A stretch of 64,000 bases of DNA from Magicicada septendecula (GCA_034769895.1 CM068372.1:380379910-380443909); one strand, 5' to 3'. Shown: positions 30,456 through 41,546, numbered from the stretch's first letter. Program-made: numbers and translations. The notes: generated by a model from the letters alone, not told the origin.

Positions 30456-31116
30456 CAGTAGTCGGCAACCCTCGGCCCGCGGGAGTAAGTGCGCCCGTCG
30501 GTAAGGTTTGACGCGCCCGGGAACCTATTTGTAATTGTATTTTCTTTTGAACGAAGAAACGCACCAGCATTGTACCTGCTTCGAAGTATTGTATTATAAA
30601 ATAGTACCAGCCATTTACCGAACCGCGCTACGTCTTCCCCCAATACGATTGCCGAGCTTGTCGCACAGAGCCTGTAAACACCTTTCTCCCCAAAGGAGAA
30701 ACTTGATTTTTTCAAGTTTTACATTTCTGTGGACTTTATGAAAATAAATAGTGTTATTGCGGTAAGTTCTTTAATTTATTTTCATTAAGAAGTAGTTTTC
30801 CTGTATAACATTTTTTTCGTTTAAAGTTTTGTTAGTTTTAACGTGCGTGTGCATGATGATAAACTGTTGTTGACCTACGCCTAATGTGAAATATTTTCAC
30901 AAATTTATATGAAAATTACTGCAAAGCTTTTTTCGATTCGGTTTTTTACCGGATATAAATAAATATAAGCGCATAGGTTAAATATAAAGCGACATTTAAT
31001 GTTTGTAACGTCCGCCTATTGAACTTCGCAACTTTCTATTATCCATTGAGTGCGCCCATCGAACTGGTCCTCAGGTATATATGCGCCCCGATAAATTCAA
31101 AGGTTGCCTATGACTA
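30456..31116. mobile_element. non-autonomous hAT-like element 2
   Basis: The left end is CAGTAGTCGGCAACCCTCGG and the right end (minus strand) is TAGTCATAGGCAACC, with GCGCCC-rich subterminal parts at both ends. The flanks AGCTAGAG (30448-30455) and ATCTAGAG (31117-31124) agree at 7 of 8 bases. The CAG.GGTCGGCAACC-type end is common among hAT elements. The 661-bp body has no transposase. Confidence 0.7.
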
Positions 31117-31124
31117 ATCTAGAG

Positions 31125-32940
31125 CTTGATGTGATGTGTTTTTCTGCGGCAGTAGAGCAGTTCAATACTTCTGCTCACAGTCAGCAGTACAGTTCATGGT
31201 GTCGATACAGGTAGTTAGTCTCTCTTTCTTTCTATACTGTTGTCCAAGAATTTTCCCCCTCCAGAACAAGTTGTAAAGCACTAGATATCTCATCACGCAA
31301 AACTTGTCTCAAACAAGCAACCTTCCTGCGTATATTATGATTGTCATTATTATTTTCTTTTTGGCGTTTGCTTTTCCCAATACATGTTTATTTGTTACAT
31401 GTTGGACATAGTAGGTTTTCGTCTCTTTTATAAGTACGTATTTACTTACTGTATTTCCAGAGCTTCCAGCCGTTTAACTGTTCCAGCTGTTTTGAAGACG
31501 AAGAGTCTTACAGACTCTTACAGAAATTTAAAGAAGCGTATATAAGACTATTACCAATTTAAACATTACACTATGGTCTCTCAGTTTAAAGTTTAAAGCA
31601 TCATCGCAGAGCAGCGGCGTCATTCTCTCTACACTGGTTTGCGCTGATACAATAGGACTGTTAATTTCCAGGTGGTGGTTCCAGGTACATTTAATCCGGG
31701 ACTCAAGGTATGGATGTTATTTTACGTTCTTTGCTTCCTTTTTACTCCTTCTTCCCACCAAACCTTAGTGCCTAAAGTCAACCCCAAGTAGGTCTACTTT
31801 GCATAGTTGTATGTAGAATTATCGACTGATTATTGGTAACTATTTTATCTTCCACTTTTATAAATTGACATGAACAGATATTCATTAATACACCATTCAC
31901 TAATACGCCATTTTTCATCCATCCAGGGAATATGAACTGCTAACTGAAGATATTATTACCGGTGGTGTTGCTACCGGTAACTAGTAATGCAGTGTCCGCA
32001 GCAAATGTGACATTAGATAAATAAAAAAAAAATTAAAAAAAATTATAATAATAATAATAATAAACTCAAAAATATTGTACTACTTTAGACTGAACTCAAG
32101 TCTCTGAGAGTAACGTGAACAGAGGGAGAGAGAGAGAGAGAGAGAGATAGAGAGAGAGAGTAGACAGTTGGGTACGCAGTTGTGTTAAACAATCAGCGAT
32201 TACTGAGAAACTGAGAAATACCGATTCACATTACTTTAGCAAAACTTAATCAACGCTCACTTGCCTCTCATTGAGCATTAAGCATTAAGCCAGATAATTG
32301 GGACGCTGCGTGTTGTACAATAATTGGCACTTTAAAATATTATTAGTATTGAAATATAATTTTAATTTTGCATAGCTTAACACTTCGAAATGTAATAGAT
32401 GACTTACATTTTAAAGAGGGCGAGCTAACTCCTCATCTGTTTCCACTTCCTTGTCAGTATTGCCATTGCGATCAGAGTCACAACTACTTAAAAGTCACAA
32501 TACCAATAATACGTAGTCTTTAAACGCACATACTACCGCACCGGTAAAAAGCGGACAGCAATAAAAATTACAAACCGTGTAGTCTGTCTTTGTGAGGGAT
32601 GCCATTTTGAACTGTGAACAGGGCTAAATAGATGTGATGAATCATTGGCCTTGATAAACAAACGATACCAACACACATACGCGCCCGCGCGCATACTTTA
32701 TCCCCTCTATTAGAGACACAGAGTTCAGTCTCATGCTGTATTTGTCACATAATACTGAGTCGGCTGTTTTTCAGGAAATGTTGTAGGTGCCTCTGAGCTT
32801 CAAATTCTTTATGTTTCTCGGTTAACCTAACGGCCATGGGGAATGTTCTGCCTCTTCAACTTCTCCTCTTCCTGTTTGCTTTTTTTTTACTTTTATCTCT
32901 TATCTCCTTCTTCTTCAAGTACCGTCTTCGTTCCGAAGGT
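31125..32940. other. no gene; (GA)n at 32123-32160
   Basis: AT-rich DNA with a short (GA)n run and an (ATA)n patch near 32045. No coding region or RNA gene is recognised. Confidence 0.45.
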
Positions 32941-32944
32941 TAGC

Positions 32945-33070
32945 CATCATGATCATGATCATCATTATCACCATCTTGTAGCATTAAACCAAGGATGATT
33001 TTTTCCGGTCTCACACAGACAAAGTCTAGAGGTGGTCACACCAGCCCAGTTGATTTGTGACTGCATCGTG
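32945..33070. repeat. LINE-tail-like block with ATC-rich run
   Basis: Second copy of the block at 3505-3660: ATCATG-type run, then GCATTAAACCAAGGATG and TTTCCGGTCTCA. Confidence 0.4.
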
Positions 33071-33116
33071 ACACTAAGAGAATGTATAAGTATGAGTGGT
33101 GTTCACGGGACTTCTC

Positions 33117-33285
33117 CAGCCTTAACCACAGTACTGTGGTCTCTAACGTGTACCACCCCAAGTTAGTAAAGCTCAAATTTTACACTGATGATGGCAGTCG
33201 ATGGTACTGTCGAAACGTTTGTTTTAGTTGAGAATAATGGACCACGGCCAAGCAGCCCGGGAATGAATTTTAGCAACAAGTAAGA
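33117..33285 (+). repeat. short repeat H with intact hammerhead-like core
   Basis: CCACAGTACTGTGGTCTCTA starts the block, which carries the motif at 33173-33231 and ends CCCGGGAATGAATTTTAGCA. The same repeat lies at 14325, 43660 and, as an inverted pair, 58741-58960. Here it is not inside family M. It is about 165 bp and non-coding. Confidence 0.6.
33173..33231 (+). ncRNA. hammerhead-like motif in repeat H
   Basis: Core CTGATGA (33185-33191), one extra T, helix II GGCAGT/ACTGTC (6 bp with one G-T), GAAA (33212-33215), 2-bp helix III (AC with GT, loop GTTT), then a T at the cleavage position. Helix I is weak: only CTCAA with TTGAG is seen, after an internal loop. It is less complete than the motif at 28548-28594. 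Confidence 0.35.
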
Positions 33286-33289
33286 GTCA

Positions 33290-33977
33290 GTTCTTACTTA
33301 TATGTACTAATATTTTGACGCACTGTACAGAAGCAATAAAATAAAAACAGAATCAATTAATTCAATAAAAAACAATAAACACGAATTTTATACGACAGGG
33401 AGCTGGTCCGGGAGGTGGCTTTAAATCAGGAAATATAATGGAGCCGCGGCAGGGAAATACGTCTCTCCACGCATGGGACAAATGCTACTGAGGTGAAGGT
33501 ACAGATTTATATCGTCGGAAAAATCGCTGCGCACTACTGCGGATTTACATAATTCGAAAGCGCGGGTCCCACTGAGGAGAATGTTAATGTTTATGAAGTA
33601 ACGGGAAATTTATTGCAGTTGGCATTATTGCGTTATGGCGGAATACATTAGCTGCGGCAATACGCTCCGTGTGTGCGCGCTTAATCCGTGGTATTCTCCT
33701 CCACACGGCTGATATTAACTTGGCTGTAACGTGTAACGCGAACAAATAATGCACCTGGTGACACGACAATACATTTCATACAGACAGAGTCTCTCTCTCT
33801 CTCGCGAGTTTACGAACTATATTCTTTGTCTTCTTATTCTCTTTCTTTCCCTTTTTCATCTATTTTTGTTCTTCTATTATAAATAAAATCATAACTCGAT
33901 TAAGTGCGGTTGCAAGGGAGACATACTTGTACAAAATAGGCAGGTTTATCAATTAATCTGGATAAAACAAAAATGAT
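33290..33977. other. no gene; repeat-like block at 33530-33680
   Basis: ATTTACATAATTCGAAAGCG, GTTAATGTTTATGAAGTA and GGAAATTTATTGCAGTTGGC recur, slightly changed, at 29320-29430, and in inverted form near 26940-27070. This marks an unclassified dispersed repeat. Confidence 0.4.
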
Positions 33978-34256
33978 AAGCAACAAAATTATTTCACTTT
34001 AACAATTACCATTGTTTGAAAAATTTTAAACGCATTTTTATTTAATTTCGTCAAACTCATTAAATCAATACCAAACGTGAAAAAATTACCCCCCCCTTTC
34101 AACAACCCTTTCAATTTATAGATATGTCATCTACCTTTCTACAGTAGATTATTATGACCTTCTTTTCAGGATACTTTATTTATCAAAATTAAGTACCTTA
34201 CTCTTGTTAAAACGTAAAACGTTGCAAGTAAACTACCCCTCCCCTTTCACCTTATT
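33978..34256. repeat. family M repeat, copy D (partial)
   Basis: It matches copy A from AACAATTACCATTGTTTG through TGACCTTCTTTTCAGGATAC to AAACTACCCCTCCCC. It stops where the RTE fragment begins, so the LINE may have inserted into it. Confidence 0.55.
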
Positions 34257-34299
34257 ATTTTTAGACAAGGTCTACCCGACGCAGGAGAAATTTTATTAT

Positions 34300-34880
34300 T
34301 GAAAAAGACTGTATAGAAGCAGTCAGACGTTTCACATACCTAAGAGCGATAATCTGAAGATGGGAATGAAGAGGCAGGGATAAGGAGAAGGGTAACTCTA
34401 GCCAACAAGGCCTATTTCGCGCTTATCACCACCTTTAAGTCAAGAGTTATTCATAGACAGACAAAAATAAGCATATACAAAACTATCATACGACCTATCT
34501 TGTGTTATGGTAGTGAAACCTGGATATTAACACAAAGAGAAATTAAACGCCTGAAGATATTTAAAAGGAAGCTCGTGAGGCGGATTCTGGGCCTTATATA
34601 TAGAAATGGAGTATGGAGGATACTGCACAATTATGAGATATATTGTCACTTCAACGAACCAACGATACAAGTGTACGTAAAACTGAGGAGGCTGCAATGG
34701 GCTGGCCATGTCGTACGAATGGATGACAAACGAACACCTAAAAGAGTCGCTGTGAATGTAAGAGAGATGGTGAGAGTGAGAGGATGGAAGTTCTTTGCTA
34801 CTGATAGAGAGAGGTGGAGGGTCGGGATACTGGAGGCCAAGGGTCGATTTCGGACTGTAGCGCCATAGGTGGAGGGAAAA
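34300..34880 (+). pseudogene. RTE/BovB-like LINE, RT thumb and C-terminal fragment
   Basis: The first part needs more than one frame: AVRRFTYLRAII, then RRVTLANKAYFALITTFKSR. The 122-codon open frame 34500-34868 follows: LCYGSETWILTQREIKRLKI, FKRKLVRRILGLIYRNGVWR, LRRLQWAGHVVRMDD, then a degenerate end with RERWRVGILEAKGR. YGSETW, the RK..RRI.G block and RLQWAGHVVRM are hallmarks of RTE-type ORF2 ends. The endonuclease and RT catalytic core are absent. No poly(A) or clear tail is seen; a (TTC)n tract lies 150 bp downstream. Confidence 0.75.
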
Positions 34881-35029
34881 GATTAAACTAAGGGTACTGT
34901 TAGAGAATATAATTGTTCACTGTAGACCCTTTAATCAAAATACCTGTTATATGGGAGTGAGACCACGCGTCACTCGTATACCCGTTACTTTTATTCTACA
35001 CTTGCTTCGTCATCATCGTACTGAACATA

Positions 35030-35110
35030 TTCTTCTTCTTCTTCTTCTTCTTCTTCTTCTTCTTCTTCTTCTTCTTCTTCTTCTTCTTCTTCTTCTTCTT
35101 CTTCTTCTTT
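35030..35110. repeat. (TTC)n microsatellite
   Basis: About 26 TTC units. Confidence 0.95.
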
Positions 35111-35114
35111 CCTC

Positions 35115-36185
35115 CTGCTCCTCATCCTCTACTTTCTCTCCGCGCTTTATTTCGCATACTGCACTTCACCCCTTCCGTTGTCAACGGTAGTACGAAAAGA
35201 CTACAGTTTACTCTGGTACTTTCTTGTCCGGCTAGTTGCGACCGATCAAGCCTGGTATTAAAGTTCAAACTGTACCTCTAATTTTAACTATTTAGGCTGT
35301 GATATAAGCTTTAACGTCGACAAAGATATACAAAACAAAGTCACTAGATTTCAACATATTATGTAGAACAATAAATATAACACTGAAAAATAAAAGAAGA
35401 TGTGACATAAAATTAAAATCCCACAAAACAATGGCTGTTCCAGTGTTAGTATATGTAAGTGCATCGTGGATTACAAAACAAAGAGATAAAAGCAACTTAC
35501 AATCAGCATAGTTCAGATGTTTAAGAAGTGTTAATGGATGGACATGAATTGATCATATAAGAAATATAGATATATGGGAAGTATTAAATTTAATGCAACA
35601 GTACAACCATTAACGGTACTGTGCATTGCCAAAATAATTTAAATAAATAATAAAAATAAATAAATATGGATTAATAAACATGATTCAGATTGCAAGCTGT
35701 ATCGTAGCTAAATAGGGAACACACTATTCATGCATGGACAAGCATTCCTGGCACACCTGTCGCTAGCGTTGTGTACACGTGTATTTTGTGTGTGTGTGTG
35801 AAACCTGTCCGTTCCTGAAATGTAACCAGCCCTTTTCAAGTAGGATGGTTTTTATGTTTTATTTTAATTACAAGAAAAATATGTACGATATGGTAAAACG
35901 AAAGACACCAAAGTGTATAGAAATTAAAGGTGAACAAAGGGTTAAAAGACCGTGCCAATGTGACGGAAAGTGCAATTACTGTACGTAAAAAGAGAATAAC
36001 TCTTTTTGTAATTACAATAAATAAGTGTAATTTACGTATAGTAAACATATAAAAATTAGCGATCGATTGAGCATCGAGTGGTGTGAAACAGACTTCGTAA
36101 TTCGGAAGATAGGCGAAAATAGTGAATTGAACCAGAGTGGGGAAAAGACGCTTCGACAAAATCTGACAAGCTGAAAATTCTTCTT
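35115..36185. other. no gene recognised
   Basis: Short frames (for example 35779-35988, Cys-rich at its end, and 35836-36195 minus) have no recognisable family motif. Confidence 0.4.
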
Positions 36186-36189
36186 CTCT

Positions 36190-36960
36190 ATTCACCCGTT
36201 GCCACAGGAGGCTATGTCAGTCGACGACGCTATTTTAAATCAATAGTAAGAGTCACAAGACAAACTAGAAATCCAACCAGAGCAGCAGAGTATATACGAG
36301 GAGGTCTATGGATCTCACACAACTGCAGCATATGATGTGAGGCGAGACCACTATTAAACAGCACATGCAGTGGAATCCGGGAAGAAGAGGGCCAGGAGGA
36401 CACGGACTGAGGACCAAAGGAGGACGTACGGATGATTAACCACGTCAAACGAGGTGATGAAAAACCATTGTGATTACAGACATTTGAAAGACACCAATTA
36501 ATGTTAGAATGAAAGACATTCAACCAGTATTAAAATAACTAAATTGTACATAAATGTGAAAGCAGAGCGAAATTTAGAATAATATCTCTTGTATAAAATT
36601 TAGTAATTGAGAGTAACGTAAATGATAAGAGAAATATTTGATTTTTAAGTTAAAGTAATTAATAAAGTCTTTGTTGATAAAGGAGAATGCATAGCTTATG
36701 CAGTAGAAAGTTTTAAAACTAATTAATATTAAAGAAAGTGGAATACAATTAAATTCATTATTGAAGTAAATTAATCAACAATTGCGAAAGATGGCCACAC
36801 AATGAGTAAGCCGAGAGCAAATAAATATTTAATTAATTAAAATTAGATAATAAGATTTATGTATAACCTGTTGTATGTAATTTGTTAGCTATAAGTCGTG
36901 TGCGAAAGAGTCGTACAAACGATTTAATAATGAGTACTATTTAAATATGCGAAATGAAAG
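36190..36960 (+). repeat. LTR-like R/U5 block
   Basis: A purine-rich part (36270-36440) is followed by AT-rich DNA with several AATAAA sites. CACAATGAGTAAGCCGAGAGC (about 36798) is mirrored at about 46174 in the minus-strand block 46000-46870, so the two appear to be diverged copies of one long LTR in opposite orientation. Fossil; ends not defined. Confidence 0.35.
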
Positions 36961-37227
36961 ATTTTGTTTAATAAAAAAATAAATAATGGAACAATTTTAA
37001 ACTTAAATAACGCATCATCTTCTTATTACGATTGCACCCATGAATTCAATATATCAATGTTTGCGTTGTTATATAAATTAGCGCTCCAAAAGCGTGGGGT
37101 TCTACAATTTTTATTACATTGAAATTTGTTATGTTATAATATATAATCTAAATCAGAAAATTGAAGAATACGGGGGAAAATATAGACAGCATTTAAGTCG
37201 CATGGATGAAGTAATTGTAAACAATTA

Positions 37228-37445
37228 CAGAGGTGTGAAAATTATTAGAATAATTGTGATATTTTAAATTTTTTGGTTTCCACTTTTAAGTAAAAGCAAT
37301 ATTTTATGACATATATCTTTTAGTTGTTGATATAATTCATTTTTCACCTCTTAAGAATGATTTGGTGTATATATTTTTTAATTTTGAATGGTTTCAACGT
37401 ATTTAGAAAAACATTTTCAGAAATGTGTCATGTTGCCATCACTGA
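37228..37445 (+). repeat. Tc1-like terminal inverted repeat, left
   Basis: Pairs with 38710-38927. The transposase stop codon falls at its inner edge. Confidence 0.85.
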
Positions 37446-38511
37446 ATAGAGCGATCGACCTTTGTTGTAATACTAATTTTCTTCAGTCTCCTCTTTAAAA
37501 TGGACCAAAGGTTCTCTATAGGGTTCATATCTGGGCTATTTCCAGGCCATGACAGGGTTTTTATATTGTTTTCACTTAACAACTTTTTAACAGACTTTGC
37601 TTTATGGCACGGTACACCATCATGCATGAATACGAAGTCATTATTTGGGAACCAGTCCTTCAATTGTGGTAATAACCTATTTTCAAGCACTTTTTGTACT
37701 GATACTGGTTCGTCATACCTTCCACAATGTATAAACGTCCTGTACCTTGAGCTGACATTACACTCCAAACCATCACCTGTGTAGGATGTTTGACCGTTTG
37801 TGCTACGCACTGGGGAGAGAATTCTTCATCAGCACTTTTCCTTACGTACTGACTGCTTTCTTGCGACATTGCAAACATGGATTCATCAGAAAAGCAAACC
37901 TGAAAGATAAAAATATCCTTCAGTACAGTACAAACCACTCAAGGCAGCTGTGCTGTTAAAATTTTAGTCAATACTTTGCGATACTCTTTGAATGTTTTTA
38001 GGAAAAACTGAAACTTTAAATTTACTGATTAATTAAAGGAAAGTTAGTATTTCTTACCTTGCTCCAGTCGTTTCCGAATCGTTCTTTTACTTCTTTTGCC
38101 CAAGCAAACCTCCTCTTTGCTATAGCAGGTGTGATTTTATCCTTCTTTCGAGGACGGCGTGCAGGGAGTCCAGCAGCGACCAATCTTCGACGTATAGAAG
38201 AATCACAAACATTCATTCCATACTGCTCCATACTCATTTTCAAATCTTTGCTGGTTGCTCTTCTGTTTTTATTAGCAATTTGAATTAGTTTCCTCTCTGT
38301 TCTTGGGCAAAATTTATTCTTCAGACCACATTTTCCTACACGAGAGGTTGCATACTCAGAGCCAGAGTCTTAAAGACTTCTTCAATCTACACACAGATGT
38401 TTGCAAAATTTTTAATCTTTCTGCTATTTCTCCTTGTGTATATCGTTTTTCTTGCAGAACACACTTGGCCAGAACCATTTTTCTAGGAGAAAGATCACTT
38501 GTCTTGCCCAT
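37439..38511 (-). pseudogene. Tc1-like (DD34E) transposase, intron-bearing, frameshifted
   Basis: The start at 38511 gives MGKTSDLSPRKMVLAK, then YTQGEIAERLK, a helix-turn-helix for binding the inverted ends. A frameshift near 38365 is followed by NKNRRATSKDLKMSMEQYGM and then AKRRFAWAKEVKERFGNDWS. An apparent intron (38057 down to 37900, 158 bp) has donor AAG|GTAAG and acceptor TTATCTTTCAG, and joins DWSKV to CFSDES, the first catalytic Asp. Then come VMVWSVMSAQGTGRLY, a second frameshift near 37690, FMHDGVPCHKA (second Asp) and NSPDMNPIENLW (Glu), with 34 residues between Asp and Glu. The protein stops soon after SILKRRLKK, about 40-60 residues short of the family norm, because the coding end meets the inverted repeat. 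Confidence 0.85.
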
Positions 38512-38709
38512 TGTCTAAAAATGCCTAACAATACACTGACAAAGTTCTGTAGAGTACAATATTTAACTTCAAAGTTGTGAAAATTTACGCTAAAACTGTA
38601 ACAACTGCACACAAAGTCTCCTGGTAACCTGTAACAACATAAAATAATGATACAACAACAAACATAACCTTACTTTGAAAATCGTCTGTTAACCAGCTGA
38701 TTTCTCTAC

Positions 38710-38927
38710 TCAGTGATGGCAACATGACATATTTCTGAAAACTTTTTCTAAATACGTTGAAACCACCAAAATTTAAAAAATATATACACCAAATCATTCT
38801 TAAGAAATGAAAAATGAATTATATTAACAACTAAAAAGATATATGTCATAAAATATTGTTTTTACTTAAAAGTAGAAACCAAAAATCTAAAAAAATCACA
38901 ATTATTCTAATAATTTTTACATCTCTG
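38710..38927 (-). repeat. Tc1-like terminal inverted repeat, right
   Basis: Mirror of 37228-37445. Confidence 0.85.
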
Positions 38928-38934
38928 AAGAAGC

Positions 38935-39045
38935 CTCCTGACAGAAGAGATGTAGGGAGACCAAGAAAGAAATGGATCTGATAATGTGAAGTCGGAACAG
39001 GCAGATTGCCTAATCCCTGAAGTGTAGAAGAAGAAGAAGACAGTT
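38935..39045 (+). pseudogene. LINE 3'-end scrap
   Basis: The + strand reads RRDVGRPRKKW, then a tail ending in GAAGAAGAAGAAG, as in 13610-13790. It directly abuts the right end of the Tc1-like element, which may have inserted into it. Confidence 0.5.
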
Positions 39046-39049
39046 CGTT

Positions 39050-39730
39050 TCTATTTCACTGTGTGTAAGACGTACTATAGCAAATTTACCCTGGTTCTAA
39101 GCGTTAGGTGTCACCAAACGTAAAATGCTTAAGCGAATTTTATCTGAGATTTCTGAGTCACATATAAGTAGTAAACAATTCAATTTTTCGTTTTTATTAT
39201 TTTTAATAATTTGTAACCCCCCCCCCTTCAGAGGACTGATAACATGTTGCGTAGCCTAAACGTTACTATCTTTAATTTGATTCCGTGATGAATGACGTCC
39301 GTATTAAATCGTAGTACAAAGGTTGTGATCTTCAATTTCAATTTTCGACGACATGTAATCATTAACTCAAGAGTTTCAGTGGATCATATACTTCCTTAGA
39401 ATTTTAAGTACACAACATTTTAACTACCAATAATCTGTCATCGCCTCCAAATCCGCTGAGTAAGTAGGCGTTTTTCTCGAGTTTCCATATTTTAAAGGCT
39501 TTTTTTATTTTAATTTTATAGTTTCTAGATGAATTTTGTGGTATTTATTCTGCAACGGTTAGTGCTTATTGTTGCAAATATCTCTCAGGTAAATTAGTTT
39601 AAAAGTTTTAGACTAAGTTCACGGTAAATTGACGATGGCCACAGATTTTAGTGTTCAAAAGGTTGAGTATTTAACATTTTAACGATGAAAATAGTATGTT
39701 TAATTAATAAAATTGTGTTAGTGGTTATAA
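39050..39730. other. AT-rich stretch, nothing recognised
   Basis: No gene is seen. Confidence 0.45.
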
Positions 39731-39733
39731 TCA

Positions 39734-39933
39734 CAAACAGAAATAACACCGTTGCACGGCACTACAGAAAACTTTTTCCGATTAGCACTTTCAAGCGTTA
39801 CAGTTTATCATCAGATTGGAAAAATATAATTTTTTTTTTCGGAAAAAATAATTTTTCCAAAGCTGTGAAACTGTAAAGTTTGAAGTCGGAAAACGTTTTC
39901 TATAGTTGTGTGCAACAGTGTTATTTCTGTTTG
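39734..39933. mobile_element. 200-bp inverted pair of repeat P (MITE-like)
   Basis: CAAACAGAAATAACACCGTT at the left is mirrored by the right end (AACAGTGTTATTTCTGTTTG). The arms pair with moderate divergence over ~75 bp and the centre is A/T-rich. Each half matches the single block at 28500-28600. It could be called a MITE, but the halves look like two PLE-type termini set head to head. Confidence 0.6.
39773..39824 (-). ncRNA. hammerhead-ribozyme-like motif in the repeat P pair
   Basis: Minus strand: helix I strand TTTTTCC.AT, core CTGATGA, an extra T, a weak helix II (AAAC/GCTT around TGTAAC), GAAA, a 2-bp helix III (AG with CT), triplet CTA, then AT.GGAAAAA. AT.GGAAAAA re-pairs with TTTTTCC.AT over 9 bp with one mismatch. 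Compared with 28548-28594, helix I bases changed on both sides. The other half of the pair has lost the core. Confidence 0.45.
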
Positions 39934-39939
39934 AAAATG

Positions 39940-40410
39940 GTAAGTGGAAACTGTTCAGGTAATTCTATGATTGTTTCACTGCATCTGGTGACGATTTCAG
40001 TTTTTTATATTCACAACGGATGCAACACGTAGAGATGCGTGGCTTTTGCAACATTACGCTACCGTACTACAAATCCACAACGCCGAATGAGTACCTGTCT
40101 TTTTGTAGGTAGTTTCCAAATAACTGCTTACCAGAGGACTAGCAACCGCCACGAGTTAATTTCAAATCAATCACAGCAGAGTGATTTTAGTGGGGCTTGG
40201 TAGTGAGATAAACTTAACTGGGACACAGACACAGGCTGGGCACGGCGGTGAAAGATTTGTTTTGCTGGCGGCCAAACATGTGTCCTTCGGCCTCACATAA
40301 AACCAAACCGTTTCTGAGGATTTCAGTCCATGGAAGCTGCACAAGAAGGGACACGAGTTTCGCATACGTTTAATTATTTTTATTCTATTTCCCCTTCATT
40401 AACAACACCA
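39940..40410. other. no gene recognised
   Basis: Short frames only. Confidence 0.4.
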
Positions 40411-40411
40411 C

Positions 40412-40563
40412 CAACACCACCACAGCCACCACCACCACCATCACCATCATCATCATCGTCGTCATCATCATCATCATCATCATCTTCTTCTTCTTCTTCT
40501 TCTTCTTCTTCTTCTTCTTCTTCTTCTTCTTCTTCTTCTTCTTCTTCTTCTTCTTCTTCTTCT
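40412..40563. repeat. (ACC)n/(ATC)n/(TTC)n compound microsatellite
   Basis: Three trinucleotide blocks in series. The frames read as Ser, Leu, Lys or Met runs. Confidence 0.95.
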
Positions 40564-40954
40564 TTACCTCACCTTTCGGCTTTTCATCCATTTTTCTATT
40601 AGCTGGTGGTTGGACAACAGGAAAGTAAGTTTTGGGTTTAGTGTTTTGGGTGCAACATTTCCACGCCGGTAAGACAAGATTTTTTTTTTTGTACGTAGGT
40701 CTTCTCACTAGGACGCCTCTGACAATTCTCGCTGATTGGGGAGGTTCCTTTTATTATTATTTGCTGCTAACATTAGGTGTCTGGAATTTAGCAGAATAAG
40801 TGTAGATAGCGCATAATAGGTCTGACCTTGAATTTCTTAACACTGGACAGTTTTTTTGTTCATATGTTTTGCAATTGTCTTACAGAAAAAACGCAGATAA
40901 ATAATTACAGCTACAAACAGATGGCAACTTTGCCAACAGTTGATATATGCAATA

Positions 40955-41546
40955 AAAATCTAATAATAAATTGGGACGACTGTAATGAAACGAAGAGGAC
41001 GATCCTTACATCTGTTGCCACGGTTTCGTGTCCAATATCACGTTTCTTCTTTAACCTATTGTCCGATGCGTCTTTTATACTTGTGTCCAATATGTCTTTC
41101 CTTGACCTTTTTTATCACATTTGCCTGTTCCTACTGAAAGTATTTCTCTAAATTCAAAGATGTCTGAGACAAGAAAACTTATAATCAGTGGCTGTTTGCT
41201 TGCGCGAGCAGAAATCCCAGACTGCGTTGTGACTTTTGTTTCTTGACGTTTTGCCAACACGCAACTAATAAAAGACCGTCCTCACTGTAACTCGCAGCGA
41301 CAAGTCGAAAAAAAGATAAAAGCAAAATTTCATTCTAACTTTTCTTACACATTTAAAACTAAGCCACAAAATATTACAAAAATTATTTGAAATTTGAAAT
41401 AATAAATGTCAAAAATTATATCAGAAGTTCACAACAATTTTATTACCTGTACTTGTATCCAATTTTTATGAGTGATTGTTAATTCTAATACAATAATGAA
41501 GACTGTAATACAGCAAGTCAATAAAAATCAAATAAATTTAGATATT
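40955..41546 (+). repeat. repeat R, copy 1
   Basis: It matches copy 3 (44765-45395) in inverted orientation over about 590 bp: CTGTTGCCACGGTTTCGTGTCC, then TTATAATCAGTGGCTG, then TGTCAAAAATTATATCAGAAG and AAATTTAGATATTTTAA. The piggyBac-like element begins inside it at TTAA (41547). The few codons readable on the minus strand have no known motif. Confidence 0.65.

Larger units (their letters stand above)
37228..38927 (-). mobile_element. Tc1-like DNA transposon with 218-bp inverted ends
   Basis: The terminal inverted repeats 37228-37445 and 38710-38927 start CAGAGGTGTGAAAATTATTA and CAGAGATGTAAAAATTATTA and stay alike for 218 bp (about 90% by eye). A TA lies just outside the left end; the right flank reads AA, a decayed target duplication. 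Between them is one minus-strand transposase gene with two exons. Long inverted ends together with an intron recall Minos-type Tc1 elements. The copy is inactive because the transposase is broken. Confidence 0.9.

Noticed and set aside
35779-35988. Small Cys-rich protein (CQCDGKCNYCT end)
   Set aside because: Only 69 codons, Cys clustered at the end by chance, no signal peptide and no conserved spacing that I recognise.
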